DNA from: Halichoerus grypus
Taxonomy: Eukaryota; Chordata; Mammalia; Carnivora; Phocidae
Length of the DNA: 64,000 nt
Reading direction: 5' to 3'
Assembly: GCF_964656455.1 (NCBI RefSeq)
Contig: NC_135720.1
Coordinates: 55,826,598-55,890,597 of the forward strand
The notes below the pieces were generated by a model. That model had not been told where the DNA came from, did not search any database, and was given only the letters and a program-made list of their open reading frames with translations. The position numbers and the translations under genes are program-made. Position 1 is the first letter of the stretch. Each line of letters begins with the position of its first letter. Shown piece by piece: positions 32,807 to 44,240 of this stretch.

Positions 32807-34022
32807 TTTTTGTTGTTTATTTGTTTCTTGTAATTTGAAATCTTTATTTAAATTCCAGTTAGTTAACATATAGTGTAATATTAGTTTCAGGAGTAGAATT
32901 TAGTGATTCATCTCTTACATAACAACATCCAGTGTTAATCCTTAATACCCATCACCCATTTAATCCCTCCCCTTTCCACCTCCCCTCCAGCAACCCTCAG
33001 TTTGTTCTCTATAGTTGAGAGTCTTTTATGGTTTGACTCTCTCTTTTCCCCCTATATTCATGTTTTGTTTCTTAAATTCTACGTATGACTGAATCATATG
33101 GTATTTGTCTTTCTCCGACTTATTTTTGCTTAGCATAGTACTATGTAGCTCCATCCATCTCTTTGCAAATGGCAAGATTTCATTCCTTTTTATGGCTGAG
33201 TAATATTCTATTGTATATATATACCACCTCTTCTTTATCCATTCATCTGTCAATGGACATCTGGGCTTTTTCCATAACTTAGCTATTGTTGATAGTGCTG
33301 CAATAAACATCGAGGTGCATGTTTCCCTTCAAATCAGTACTTTTGTATCCTTTGCATAAATACCTAGTAGTGCAATTTCTGGGTCATAGGGTAGTTCTAT
33401 TTTTAACTTTTTGAGGAACCTCCATTATGTTTTCCAGAGTGGCTGCACCAGTTTGCATTCCCAACCACCAGTGCAAAATGGTTCCCCTTTCTCTGCATGC
33501 TTGCCAACATCTGTTGCTTCCTGTGTTGTTAATTTTAGCCATTCTGACAGGTGTGAGGTGATATCTCATTAGTAGTTTTGATTTCCCTGATGATGAGTGA
33601 TGTTGAACATCTTTTCATGTGTCTATTGGCCATCTGGATGTCTTCTTTGGAAAAATACCTATTCATGTCTTCTGCCCATTTCTTAACTAGATTATTTGTT
33701 CCTTGGGTGTTGAGTTTGATAGGTTCTTTACAGATTTTTGGATACTAATCCTTTATTATTTGCAAATATCTTCTCCCATTCCAAAGTTTTGTTGATTGTT
33801 TCCTTTACTGTGTAGTAGATTTTATCTTGATGAGATCCCAATAGTTTATTTTTGCTTTTGTTTCCCTCGCCTCCGGAGATGTTCTAGTAAGAAGTTGCTA
33901 CAGCGGATGTCAAAGAGGTTACTGCCTGTGTTCTCCTGTAGGATTTTTATGGTTTCCTGTCTCAAATTTAGGTCTTTCATTCATTTTGAATTTATTTTTG
34001 TGTATGGTGTAAGAAATTGGTC
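32807..34022 (-). mobile_element. 5'-truncated older-type L1, minus strand
   Basis: Inverted older carnivore L1 terminus ('ccagttagttaacatatagt'), 3' UTR, then the ORF2 C-terminal region. A perfect 18-bp target-site duplication, CAGTATGGTAGCATTTCT, lies at 32789-32806 and 34023-34040. The minus frame 33026-33310 contains DEWIKKRWYIYTIEYYSAI, the usual ORF2 C-terminal motif, and 33384-33569 a further piece; frames are broken. Confidence 0.96.
33026..33569 (-). pseudogene. L1 ORF2 C-terminal remnant, minus strand
   Basis: Two minus-strand frames (33384-33569, then 33026-33310) cover the cysteine-containing region (GSNRCWQACRERG) and the C-terminal WYIYTIEYYSAI motif. They are separated by a frameshift and lack upstream domains. 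Confidence 0.85.
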
Positions 34023-34040
34023 CAGTATGGTAGCATTTCT

Positions 34041-34500
34041 AAAATATTTTAAAATATCCTGAGCTAAAATACATTTTGCTTTGGTATATATATATTCATG
34101 GGAAAAGTATAAAACAATAAATAGGAATCATGAACTTTATATTTGGGAGTTTACATGAATGAGAGGGGATAGATCAGGAAGGTACATGGAGACTCATATT
34201 TCATATAATCCTTTATTTCTCAAACTAAACATTGAGTACCCAAGTACTTATAGAATTATTCTTTTTACTTTTTTGTATTTTTTGTAAGTTTTCTACAAGA
34301 GCAGGAACTAAGTGTCTAGTTTGAAAAAACTGAGAGATTACTTGGAATTTTAAAAAAGGAGTGTGAGAAGATTTACATTTAAGGAGGAAAAATAGTCATG
34401 GATGAAAAAATCAGACAGTGGAGAACCTGAAGCATTTATGAACTCCAGGGGGAAGAAAACATCATATAAGGCAGAAAATATAATTTAGAAGATTTCATGG
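34041..34500. other. Non-coding DNA without a recognised element
   Basis: AT-rich spacer between the L1 and the next SINE. Confidence 0.45.
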
Positions 34501-34520
34501 CTCATCTGTGAGTAATATTT

Positions 34521-34715
34521 TTTTTTAAAGATTTTATTTATTTTTTTGACAGAGAGAGAGACAGTGAGAGAGGGAACACAGGCAGGGGAAGTGGGAAAGG
34601 GAGAAGCAGGCTTCCTGACGAGCAGGGAGCCCGATGCGGGGCTCAATCCCAGGACCCTGGGATCATGACCTGAGCTGAAGGCAGTCGCTTAACCAACTGA
34701 GCCACCCAGGCACCC
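34521..34715 (-). mobile_element. SINEC, minus strand
   Basis: Complete reverse-oriented SINE ending CACCCAGGCACCC with a perfect 20-bp target-site duplication, CTCATCTGTGAGTAATATTT, at 34501-34520 and 34716-34735. Confidence 0.98.
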
Positions 34716-34735
34716 CTCATCTGTGAGTAATATTT

Positions 34736-37047
34736 AAATAGTAATAATAATATAAACACCGAATATTAGTTTAACTAAAATATGGCAAGTTTGGTTTTTT
34801 TTTTTTAATGACATAACTATGTATGAAAGATGGATGGAGAAATGAATGAGAGCAGAAGTGTGGAAGAACTATAGCCTCATCTTCCATAGTAAGAGGTTAA
34901 TAAGAAATAGAGAAAATGAAAAAAATCATGATATAGCAATATAAGCATGTTACTTAAGAACTATGTGGCAAATCTCTGAATATGTACATAGCTAACTAGC
35001 TCAGAGGGAGAAATATGTTTATTGATATGGAATAGGATATGGAGGAGAGGGACAGGAACTGTTGGTTTTTAACAAACCCTTATAGGTTCATTTGACATTT
35101 TGAATTACACACGTGTGTGCAAAAGAAAAACTTTTAAAAATTCATTAGATCGAATCTTACACATTTTGCTTAAACATAAAATACCGTATTTCTCAACTCT
35201 TCACCATTGTGTAAATATTCTAGGGTCCACTTAAATAATGTCTTAGACATACTGTACATGCCTTGTGAATAATTAACAATGCTGTTCCCTAGATCAAGAA
35301 TTAGAGTAACTTTATAGAATAAACCTAGGCTCATACCCAGTAGAATGTTTGATTCCATCATCACTGATTCTACATTGTATCACGCTGTCTCAGTTCAAGC
35401 AGAATACTAAAGCCACAGTGGCAATTCCCGGGAAAATGTATCCACTTAGTACATTTACTGCTAGGGTTGCTGAAGACTGATTAAAATGACTGCAGAGTCT
35501 TTCTGTTGGTGATGGCTTCTGATTGCAGGGACTTGCACCAGCTGTACCCATGAGCATGAGACCCGGTGGCTAGCTCAGCAGGAGCACTAAACCCACTGAT
35601 GAGCCCTCTACCATAATCTCAGCACCTCCTTCCTTGTCCTACCTCAGCATCTAGAAGTTGGCAGAATGTGGATGTGATATCCAACTGTTAATATACACTA
35701 CAGTGAAGCATTTACTGAAAATTATTTGGTATCCTAGGGCTCTACTTTCACATCACATTTGCAAAAAAAAAAAAAAAAAAAAATCTTTAATTTGTTAACA
35801 GTTGCATGTCACATTTTACAACTTTTATCTTAGTTGAGTAATACCAGATATCTGAAAACTAGAAAGGAAATATGGGAAATTAAGCAAGATTAACAAAATA
35901 CTTATCTTTAAGAATTAACCGATTTCCCGAAGTGAGTAATGAGTTCCAATAGGCAGGCAACCATTCAGAGTTTCTGAGGATAGCACTGATCTTGCAATCC
36001 TTCTCCCAAAGTAGGAAAAGGAAATGTAGGCTACCCATGGCCACTGGGAGTGTTGGAAGGGAAGAGGAGGGGAGGGGAGGGGAGGGACATAGGTAGAGAG
36101 AGGGAGAGAGACTCCAGAAAAGTAACTGTTAGAGGGAACAAGGTAATAGCTTAATTTCAGCAATCAAAAGAGGTAATGAATCCCTGCATTTTCTATATGG
36201 CTATCATGTCTTTGTACTGCATGTTCATGAAGTGGAACATACCAAATTAGAGTTTGTTAAAATATAAACTAAACTGTACAAATAGGCAGTAGCCTATTTC
36301 CCCTCCACTTTTTTGAAAATCAAAGTACTGAAAGATTAATGAAGTGAAATTTGGCATATCTCACTTCTATGCATCAGAGGTCTAAAATCCGTATTTCCTA
36401 GGGTAAATGGATACTGAAATATTGAAGCACTGAGAAGACAAACTGGGATTCAGTCAACTCTCTCAGAATGATCATTTCAACTACACATTATTTTGTTCAC
36501 TATAATTTATATACCCTTTCAGTAGGCATTAAGTTAGAGGTACAATATCACTTTTTTGGTTAAGTATCTGTCCCATTACAATAAATTTTGCTTTAGGCTA
36601 ATTTTTAACATGATTTTCAAATTTAAGAACACTATTTTGCTTAATAATATTGATCTATAAATGTAAACACACTTTGCTTATCAGTATATCCAGACTTTCT
36701 GACAAACTGTAATTTCCAAATATCTGTGTTTATTTTCACTAAAATTCAGTTTGCTATGTTAAACAGAAACCTCTGACATTCTCCAAGGGGGAAGGTTAAC
36801 TATATTAACAGAATAACTTATTTCAATTAATACCCTGTTGATATTTTCCAGTTTGAATCTTCGGCACAACAAACTGTGGCACAGCCTAAGTGCCAAGCAG
36901 CTGTCCAAATCTCTACTCAGCTCTTTTATCCTAAGACTGGAACATTTTTTACTCTAAAAAAGTAACATCCAATTTCAATTATTTTCATATATTTGCCATG
37001 GTGTGTATACGACATGGTTTAAGTCCATAAGAATATCCCCATTGTTT
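34736..37047. other. Non-coding DNA; A21 run at 35762 and GGGGA repeat at 36061-36088
   Basis: No interspersed repeat recognised. The (GGGGA)n stretch at 36061-36088 has four G runs and could form a G-quadruplex. No target duplication is visible round the A run. Confidence 0.45.
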
Positions 37048-37062
37048 AAATTCCAAGGAGGT

Positions 37063-37225
37063 GGGTGCCTGGGTGGCTCAGATGGTTAAGCTTCTGCCTT
37101 CGGCTCAGGTCATGATCCCAGGGTCCTGGGATCGAGTCCTGCATCGGGCTCCCTGCTCAGTGGGGAGCCTGCTTCTCCCTCTGCCTCTGCCTCTCTCTCT
37201 CTCTCTGACTTTCATGAATAAAAAA

Positions 37226-37266
<41 letters not shown>
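37063..37266 (+). mobile_element. SINEC with expanded (AAAT)n tail, plus strand
   Basis: Starts GGGTGCCTGGGTGGCTCAG; tRNA-like head, CT-rich middle, then about 12 AAAT units (37220-37266). Target-site duplication of 15 bp, AAATTCCAAGGAGGT, at 37048-37062 and 37267-37281. The tail has become a microsatellite. Confidence 0.97.
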
Positions 37267-37268
<2 letters not shown>

Positions 37269-37549
37269 ATTCCAAGGAGGTAGCAATAACTATCATTTAA
37301 TGAATGAGCTGTTTTATTTATACAGGGGTTTTAATTTATAACATCACTAACGGTGGAGCATGCTTGTAAGATCCTGCATGGGGGGAATACGATTCTCATG
37401 ATAGGTTAGGCCTAGGTTAAGTCAACACAATTAGAAAATGCCCATCCACTTCTGTTGAGCTGCACACACATGCACACACACGGAAACCTTCGTATTACAC
37501 TACTTAATTAAACATTCGGCAGCTCTCTTCAACATTATGCTCTAGGGAA

Positions 37550-37690
37550 GGAATCCAGGCATTCATTCATTCTTTCAGAAACTATTGAACACTAACATTG
37601 TGAGTTACTGTCTAGATAATACAGTAGCAGGACAGAACACAGATTCTGCTCCGGTGAAGTAGAGTATCTAGCAGGAATAGGCATTTTAGC
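37550..37690 (+). mobile_element. L2 LINE fragment, plus strand
   Basis: 'ggcattcattcattctttca' followed by 'ttgtgagttactgtctagat' and 'acagtagcaggacagaacac' reproduces the L2 3' order (attcattcatt, cactgtgctag, ggataca). Diverged. Confidence 0.5.
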
Positions 37691-38800
37691 ATCTTTAGTC
37701 TAACTGGGAGCCTACATTTCTCATGAAAAGGATTCACTGTCTTTTTCTAGATATCCCAAAGAAAGTGAGGAAGAGAGAAAAGCTGGCCTACACAACTGGT
37801 ACAACATATATTTGGATGGCTGCACTGTTGCTCTCAAAATTCATGTCCTGGAGCCATTCTGCGGATGCCTATAACTGAGGTCTGCTTTAGGGAGAAGCTC
37901 AGGTTATTGGTGCCGCCAACAACCAATAAATTCAAACCCCATTATAATGATATTGAATAATTTTATATTATTTAAAAATCAGTTACATTTCTACCTTTGG
38001 TGAATTTTTGTATAGTTCTTCATCTGGAGTACTTAGATGACAGCAGTCTGCCTGCAGTGTTATGTATTTTTATTTCATTTCTCCACCACTAAAGGACGTG
38101 CCTCTAGCACACAGAAGCTGTATTTTGTTCCTATGCATAGCTTGGGTATATTGCATAGTGCTTAGCACTTGCTATTTGTTATCTTCATATTTTCCTATGT
38201 GTTGGAGACTGTTTGCCATATAATTTTGACCCATGCTTAGTATGACTTTTCATATCTACAGGGTCATTCAAAGCCTCGCCCAGGTACCCAGGACAGAGTT
38301 CAATACTGACTTCTGTCAGAATCCTATCTAAGTCCTGTACTGAAAGGGTCCTTTTGCCTATTGGAAGAGGGGGTAATGAAGGCACTGTCTTCCCTTTAGG
38401 CAACTACCACATTCCTTTCCTAGGGACATTGTGAGCTTGCAAGGGCTACAGCAGTCCTCTCTTCCATTGACTGTAGACTTTAATGTCTGCTTTGCCTGAA
38501 ATAGAGCTAGATTGGCCAAGCTGGCTCTCTGAAGTCAGGTAAGTTCCTCACTTGACAGTGTGCCTGAAGCCCAGGGAAACAAACAGAATGATGTCTAAGA
38601 TAGGTCATCAGCAGAGCTGTATCACGAAAACGGACTCTGGAAGGAAGGTCAGACATTCATACTGTATAAGACAGTTTTACTTTTATTAAAATAAAAATTT
38701 TGTTTAAAAGCAGTTTAATGATAACTGAGGTACATAAAATGTTCACTTATAGTCAGCTTTTGGGAATTGTACCAAAATGTAGATATGGAATACATAGGAT
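37691..38800. other. Non-coding DNA without a recognised element
   Basis: Includes a 72-codon minus frame (38185-38403) with no recognisable domain. The region is less AT-rich than average. Confidence 0.4.
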
Positions 38801-38815
38801 AAAAATTATTTTGCA

Positions 38816-39034
38816 ATTGGGTGGCCTGGGTGGCTCAGTCAGTTGAGCATCCAACTCTTGATTTCGGCTCAGGTAATGGTCTCAGGTGTTGTGAGATCAA
38901 ACCCTGAGTTGGGCTCTGCACTTAGCAGGGAGTCTGCTTGAAGATTCTGTCTCTCTACCCTTCCCCCAACTTGCATGCGCTCTCTCTAGCTAAAACGAAT
39001 AATAAATCTTTTGTTTGTTTGTTTAAATCTTTAA
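38816..39034 (+). mobile_element. SINEC, plus strand
   Basis: Diverged head GTGGCCTGGGTGGCTCAGTC, CT-rich middle, AATAAATCTT tail with (TTTG)n expansion. Target-site duplication AAAAATTATTTTGCA at 38801-38815 and 39035-39049. The 'tgaagattctgtctctc' block marks an older subfamily. Confidence 0.94.
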
Positions 39035-39049
39035 AAAAATTATTTTGCA

Positions 39050-40439
39050 TTAGGAAAATAAAAGATAATAAAAAATAAAGGAGGAGTTAGGTAAATATAA
39101 GACAGCAATACTACACAATATGTTGTCATTCACATTAGATTATAAGCACAATGAAAAAAATGTGAAAAATCCTTTATACAGCGCTAAATGAATAAAGCCA
39201 TTCACTCAGAAGGCCATTTAATAGAACTCTATCCCTCCAGTTGGTACTTCTTAATGTTTCCTCACCCAGGGGCTTGCTATTTATCTGATGGTATAGACAG
39301 ACTCTCCTGCACACAAAAGTTGGCACTTTTCAGGGTGTTGATGGCTTTTTTGAGGAGCTTCTGGGGGCAGAGGCTGTACATTCCACTTTAAGAACACATT
39401 CTCTAAGACATGAGGAGCTTAATTTTATCTACCTCTTAGGGGCATTTGCATTTGAGAAATGGATGGGTAGACTGTAATTACTGTAAGTAACTGAATCCTG
39501 AGCAAAGGCTTCAGATACTAGAATATGAAAATAATATTATATATCTGATTCTCCTTCAGACAACAAAGATAGAGCTAATCCCTGGAGAAACACAGAGGGC
39601 ATTCCCTTGGTAGCTCATGAAGAACTTAGTAGAGCTGCTTCTACTTATCTTGGGAATTCTGATCATACCTGAGGGTTGTGCACATGGCCTTGAAGGATGA
39701 ATTGAGCTCAATTTTGGAGAAAATTATTACTTTTTAAATTTTACATAATATTTGTTTAACACATGGCAGCATTTCTCAGGAGGGTCTCACTAAATGTAAG
39801 TGATTAATGAACCTCGAGCTGAACAGGAATCACATGGGGGTACGCTTTCAATCTGGCAACACTAATTAGTATCAAAACACTCTTTATCTCTCTTGGTATT
39901 TGAGCTCCATTTCTTACCAACTCATCACATTTGATTTGCGATATATAGATGCCAAGATGCAAATAATCAGGTTTTTCTCAAATATGAATTTTAATAAATT
40001 TAATTTTGAAGGTATAATGATTTCTCAAGTTGGGTGTGACAAAACATGGTGTCCTATATTCTACTGATATGTGCTGACTGCAGTTGGAAAGGGACATTCA
40101 CTTCCTGGTCTTCTAAGCATCATAGAGCCCCTAAGATAGGATAGAATTATTTAATTAGATCCCTGCCTACAGAATATTAATTTATTACATTTCAGACAAA
40201 GCATCGGTCTTGCCCTAAGGATGAACAGGTAGGAGATTCTCAACCGTAACTCAATATTAATCTATTTGAGGACCTATGGTCATTTTTTTCAATTTGTTCC
40301 TCATTTTAAGGTAACTCATAATCTCATAAGTCATTTTAACACTTAGAAAGTTTTATAATATGTAGTAGCATATATTATCAAGCATAGTTGCCATTTTAAA
40401 GTAAAAATAAAGGCCTCAAAATGCAATTCAGTGGAAATA
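39050..40439. other. Non-coding DNA without a recognised element
   Basis: No repeat or exon-like signal recognised. Confidence 0.45.
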
Positions 40440-40634
40440 GGAAAATATTTCCAACATATACTAGGATAATCGGAGAGTCACATGCAAAACAGTGAACATC
40501 AATCAGTACGTACTACCATATACAATGATTTGCTCAAAACAGATCATAGACTTAAATATATCACCTAAAAATATAACATTCCTAGAAGACACAATACAAA
40601 ATCTTTGTCTCCTTAAGTCAGGCGAAGATTTCTT

Positions 40635-40818
40635 TCTTTTACTTTTTATTTTTAGTGAGAGAGAGCAGAAGTGGGAGGGGCAGAGGAAGAGGGCGAGAGA
40701 ATCTCAAGCAGACTGAGCACGGAGCTGGACACAGGGTTCAGTCTCACGACCCCGATATCATGACCTGAGCTGAAACCAGGAGTTGGACGCTCAACTGATT
40801 CTGCTACCCAGATGCACC
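40635..40818 (-). mobile_element. SINEC, older subfamily, minus strand
   Basis: Reverse-oriented SINE with 'atctcaagcagactgagcac' and 'ctgaaaccaggagttggacg' blocks. Target-site duplication AAGTCAGGCGAAGATTTCTT at 40615-40634 and (one mismatch) 40819-40838. Confidence 0.95.
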
Positions 40819-41380
40819 AAGTCAGGCAAAGATTTCTTAGAAACACGATACACAAATGAAAATGCATGATGCACAACAATACTGAAATTGGTTTTCAACA
40901 AAATTAAGAACCTTTGTTTTTCAGTCCACTTTTAAGAGAATGAAAAGATAGGCCACATTTGGAAATTACATAGATGATAAAAGACTTGCATATAAGATTT
41001 ATAAAAAATAATTCAAATATCAGTAAAAGATTTTACAGATACTTCAAAAAAAGATATGCAGATGGTAAATAAACACATGATAAAACTACCCAACATAATT
41101 AGTTATTGGGGAAATGTAAATTAAACTCACAGTGAAATATCCTACATACATATTAGAAAGTTAAAATTTTTAAAAAGACTATACCAATTATTGGGAAAGA
41201 TGTAATCTGACTGGAATTCTTGTATACTTATGTTTGGAATATAAATAGTAAAAACATGTAGGGAAATAGTTTGGCAGTTTTTTTAAAAGGTTAAACATGC
41301 ACCTAAAAAATGCATTAGCCATTCTACTCCTAAGTATTAAGAGAAATTAAAACATATGTTCATATAAAGACTTTACGAGC

Positions 41381-41578
41381 GGGGCGCCTGGGTGGCGCAG
41401 TCGGTTAAACGTCTGCCTTCAGCTCAGGTCATGATCCCAGGGTCCTGGGATCGAGCCCCACATTGGGCTCTCTGCTCAGCGGGTAGCCTGCTTCTCCCTT
41501 TCCCACTCCCCCTGCTTGTTTCTGCTCTTGCTAACTCTCTCTGTCAAATAAATAAATAAAATCTTAAAAAAAAAAAAA
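41381..41578 (+). mobile_element. SINEC, intact consensus-like copy, plus strand
   Basis: Begins GGGGCGCCTGGGTGGCGCAG, close to a full consensus head, with CpGs retained; ends AAATAAATAAATAAAATCTT plus poly(A). Perfect 17-bp target-site duplication ATAAAGACTTTACGAGC at 41364-41380 and 41579-41595. One of the younger insertions of the window. Confidence 0.98.
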
Positions 41579-42379
41579 ATAAAGACTTTACGAGCTTTAT
41601 CTGTAATAGACAAAAACTGGAAACAACCAAAATGCTCCTTAACAGGTGAATGGACAAAATGTGGTATATCTCTATCGATGGGATACTACTCAACAATACA
41701 AATAAATTTTTAATATATGCATCAATATGGATGAATCTCAGGATTATTTTTCTTAAAGAAGGCAGACAAAAATTGGTATATATTGCATGATTCCATTTAT
41801 ATAAATTTCTGGAAAATACAAATATACTGTAGTGGCACAACACAGGTCAGTGGTTTCCTAGAGACTAAGGGTAGAGGGGATTATAGGAAAGGTCAGAAAT
41901 AGGGATCTAAAGGAGCAGAGGAAATTTTGGGGTGATGGATTTTTTCCTCCTCTTAATTGTGGTGTTGGTTTCATGGTGTAAACGTTTGTCAAAGCTTATC
42001 AAATTGTACATATTAAACATGTGCTATTTATTCTGTGTTAAGTAAACCTCCGTGAAGCCCTTTAGAAAATCATGTCAGTTTACATATCTGGTACACTAGC
42101 AGCTAAGCCCCTTATGTGGCCTTTTGCCCTGACAACCATCTTTTGGCTTATTTAAAAGCAGTTTGAGAAGTATTAATAACTCTTTGAAAATTAAGTATCT
42201 TGAGATGAACAGACAGTGAAGCTAGGGTAATAGCTGATACACCAATGCTTTTAGCCATGGCTAATATCAGGGCTGAAACCACTAACAATGGAAAAGCAAA
42301 ATGTTCACATTTTTAAAACAAATTATTCATACAGAAAATGTTATTTAATCCCATGATTTCAGCTATGAAATATAAATAT

Positions 42380-42950
42380 CCCAATCTAGCTCTTTCTCTT
42401 TAATTCCTGACACTCATAGTTAGCTATCTACTAAACTTCCCCACCTAAATGTTAAAGATAAACTCAGCATTCACAACCACTGTCTTGACCCTAAAATCTG
42501 TCCTTCCTCTTGTTTTCCTTAGCTCAGTAAATAGTAGTAGCCCAATCAACCCTGTTGTCCATCCCTGTAACTTGAACACTTTTCTTAATGCTTTCCCAAA
42601 CTCAGTTTCCATTTTATCAACCATCTTTGACAGAAAGAGACACAGCGAGAGAGGGAACACAAGCAAGGGGAGTAGGAAAGGGAGAAGCAGCCTCCCCACC
42701 CCCGAGCAGGGAGCCTGATGTGGGGCTCCATCCCAGGACTCTGGGACCATGACCTGAGCCAAAGGCAGATGTTTAATTGACTGAACCGCCCAGGTGCCCC
42801 TCTATCAGCCATCTTGACCCATTGATTCTGTGTCCCTTTTTGTTGAATCCCTCTGTAAATGATCTTTCCTATTTTACTGATGTAGTGTAGACCATCAGTT
42901 TTCCAGCCTGGATTGCAGAAATGGCTTCTCATATTTTTCTTTTTCTCTAT
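42380..42950 (-). mobile_element. Probable L2-type LINE region, minus strand, split by a SINE
   Basis: Pyrimidine-rich blocks such as 'taaacttccccacctaaatg', 'gtccttcctcttgttttcc' and, after the SINE, 'ccagcctggattgcagaaat' follow the inverted L2 ORF2 order. Diverged. Confidence 0.5.
42631..42802 (-). mobile_element. Tailless SINEC with target-site duplication, minus strand
   Basis: The polypurine section and tRNA-like head are present (ends CCCAGGTGCCCC), but the AAATAAATAAAATCTT section and poly(A)/poly(T) are missing on the left. The element still lies between near-identical flanks, TATCAACCATCTTTGA at 42615-42630 and TATCAGCCATCTTGA at 42803-42817. Confidence 0.88.
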
Positions 42951-43299
42951 TGAACAAACACATCATCATTCCAGAAAGAGAGAAATATAAATGGAAATTA
43001 TGGGACACAATTTATCTCTCATAATTGTACCGTCCAATTTAAGAAATTTACCTTCATCCCTTTTGTTGAAGTGAGAGAGGAATGAACAATTTAATACTAT
43101 ATAAAATAATAGGTGAAAGTTTTATATAATAGGTAGAAAGACATTTCTTTTCTGTCCCTTTCTTCCCTCACTGCCTTTCCCTCTCTACCCCCTTCCCCTT
43201 TCTCAGCTCTCTCCCTCCAGCTCTTCTCTCTCTCTCAAAATCCAAACACAGATATGTGAATTTGTGTGTATTCATATATATTAATATACATAGATTACT

Positions 43300-43800
43300 C
43301 TAAAATATATAATAGATGCTTCTTCCTGTTTATACTTAAGAATTTACCTCATTTTTAAACGTTGAATAATAATTTATTAATACATTTTCTCCTGATGGAT
43401 ATTAAATTTTTTTCCACTAAGGCTGCTGTGAATAGCTTTGTACATATATCCTTATAAGTTCCTTCAGGTGTACTTTAGTAGAATTATCAGAAGTGAAATT
43501 CCACTGTAAAGCTAACTATCTTTTTTTTTTTTTTTTTTTTTTAAAGATTTTATTTATTTATTTGAGAGAGAGAGAATGAGAGAGAACACATGAGAGGGGG
43601 GAGGGTCAGAGGGAGAAGCAGACTCCCTGCCGAGCAGGGAGCCCGACGCGGGACTCGATCCAGGGACTCCAGGATCATGACCTGAGCCGAAGGCAGTCGC
43701 TTAACCAACTGAGCCACCCAGGCGCCCTAAAGCTAACTATCTTAAACCAAAGTGGCTCTTACAGATATTGGACACTTTTTGCTAGAAGTCAGTGGTCACA
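43300..43800 (-). mobile_element. Ancient L1 (L1M-type) ORF2 fragment, minus strand
   Basis: Inverted L1 blocks 'ctcctgatggatattaaatt' and 'ccactaaggctgctgtgaat' lead to 'agtagaattatcagaagtg'. They are split by the SINE at 43523 and continue to about 43800. No frame remains. Confidence 0.65.
43523..43727 (-). mobile_element. SINEC, young subfamily, minus strand
   Basis: Long poly(T), then TTTATTTATTTGAGAGAGAG, CpG-rich head ('gggagcccgacgcgggactc', 'aggatcatgacctgagccga') and end CACCCAGGCGCC. Target-site duplication TAAAGCTAACTATCTT at 43507-43522 and 43728-43743. Very similar to 58929-59131 and to 56827-57024; all three share 'gactccaggatcatgacc' where other copies have 'accctgggatcatgacc'. 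Confidence 0.98.
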
Positions 43801-44240
43801 TTCTTCACATGCACTCATGGGGTATTTACAAAAATTGACCATGTACTAGGTCACAACGTCTCAACAAATTTCAAAGATCTGGCTTATATAGCTGTAATGT
43901 TGTTGTTAATAAAGTTAGGGACCCATTTTAAAAGATAACTTTAAACAAGCATCTTCTAAATAGCATATCCATCGAAGAAATTGTAATGCAAAAGGGAACA
44001 TATTTGGGACTGAATGACAATAAAGAATTAGATATCAAAACTTTGGCGATCCATCTAAAGTAGTAAATAGAGAAAAAAAAATCTATTGCTTTTTAAAAAT
44101 TTTGTAAGGAAAGAACAAAGGCTGAAAATTAATGAACCAAATATCCTACATACCAAGTTAGGAAACAGAGTGAGCCAAAATAAAATGATAAGAAATAACT
44201 GTGTGGGTTTATAAATTATAAAGAAATTAATAAAAATGGT
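43801..44240 (+). mobile_element. Ancient L1 (L1M-type) ORF2 5' region, plus strand
   Basis: Blocks resembling the endonuclease/RT junction of old L1: 'attgaccatgtactaggtca', 'atatcaaaactttggcgatc', 'ggctgaaaattaatgaacca' and 'taccaagttaggaaacagag'. Opposite orientation to the L1 fragment on its left. Confidence 0.55.

Larger units (their letters stand above)
40440..42065 (+). mobile_element. Ancient L1 (L1M-type) ORF2 and 3' UTR, plus strand, split by two SINEs
   Basis: Diverged L1M order: 'aggataatcggagagtcaca', 'atagacttaaatatatcacc', 'attcctagaagac', then 'aaactggaaacaaccaaaat' (41613-41632), 'gcatgattccatttatataa' (41785-41804), the 'ggtcagtggtttcctagaga' block, and the terminal region ending near 'agtaaacctccgtgaa'. 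SINEs at 40635 and 41381 interrupt it. Confidence 0.8.

Noticed and set aside
35762..35783. Second poly(A)-only insertion at an A21 run
   Set aside because: No duplicated flank could be found, unlike the run at 22241.
37219..37266. Possible CRISPR-like or regulatory array of AAAT units
   Set aside because: It is the expanded tail of the SINE at 37063 and directly meets its target-site duplication.
38185..38403. 72-codon minus frame considered as a retroviral pol or host exon remnant
   Set aside because: No catalytic motif, no matching flanking LTR, and no splice or frame continuity on either side.
41381..41460. tRNA gene at SINE heads (A-box and B-box-like sequence)
   Set aside because: All 21 occurrences are attached to SINE bodies and tails with target-site duplications. 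The tRNA fold is not preserved.
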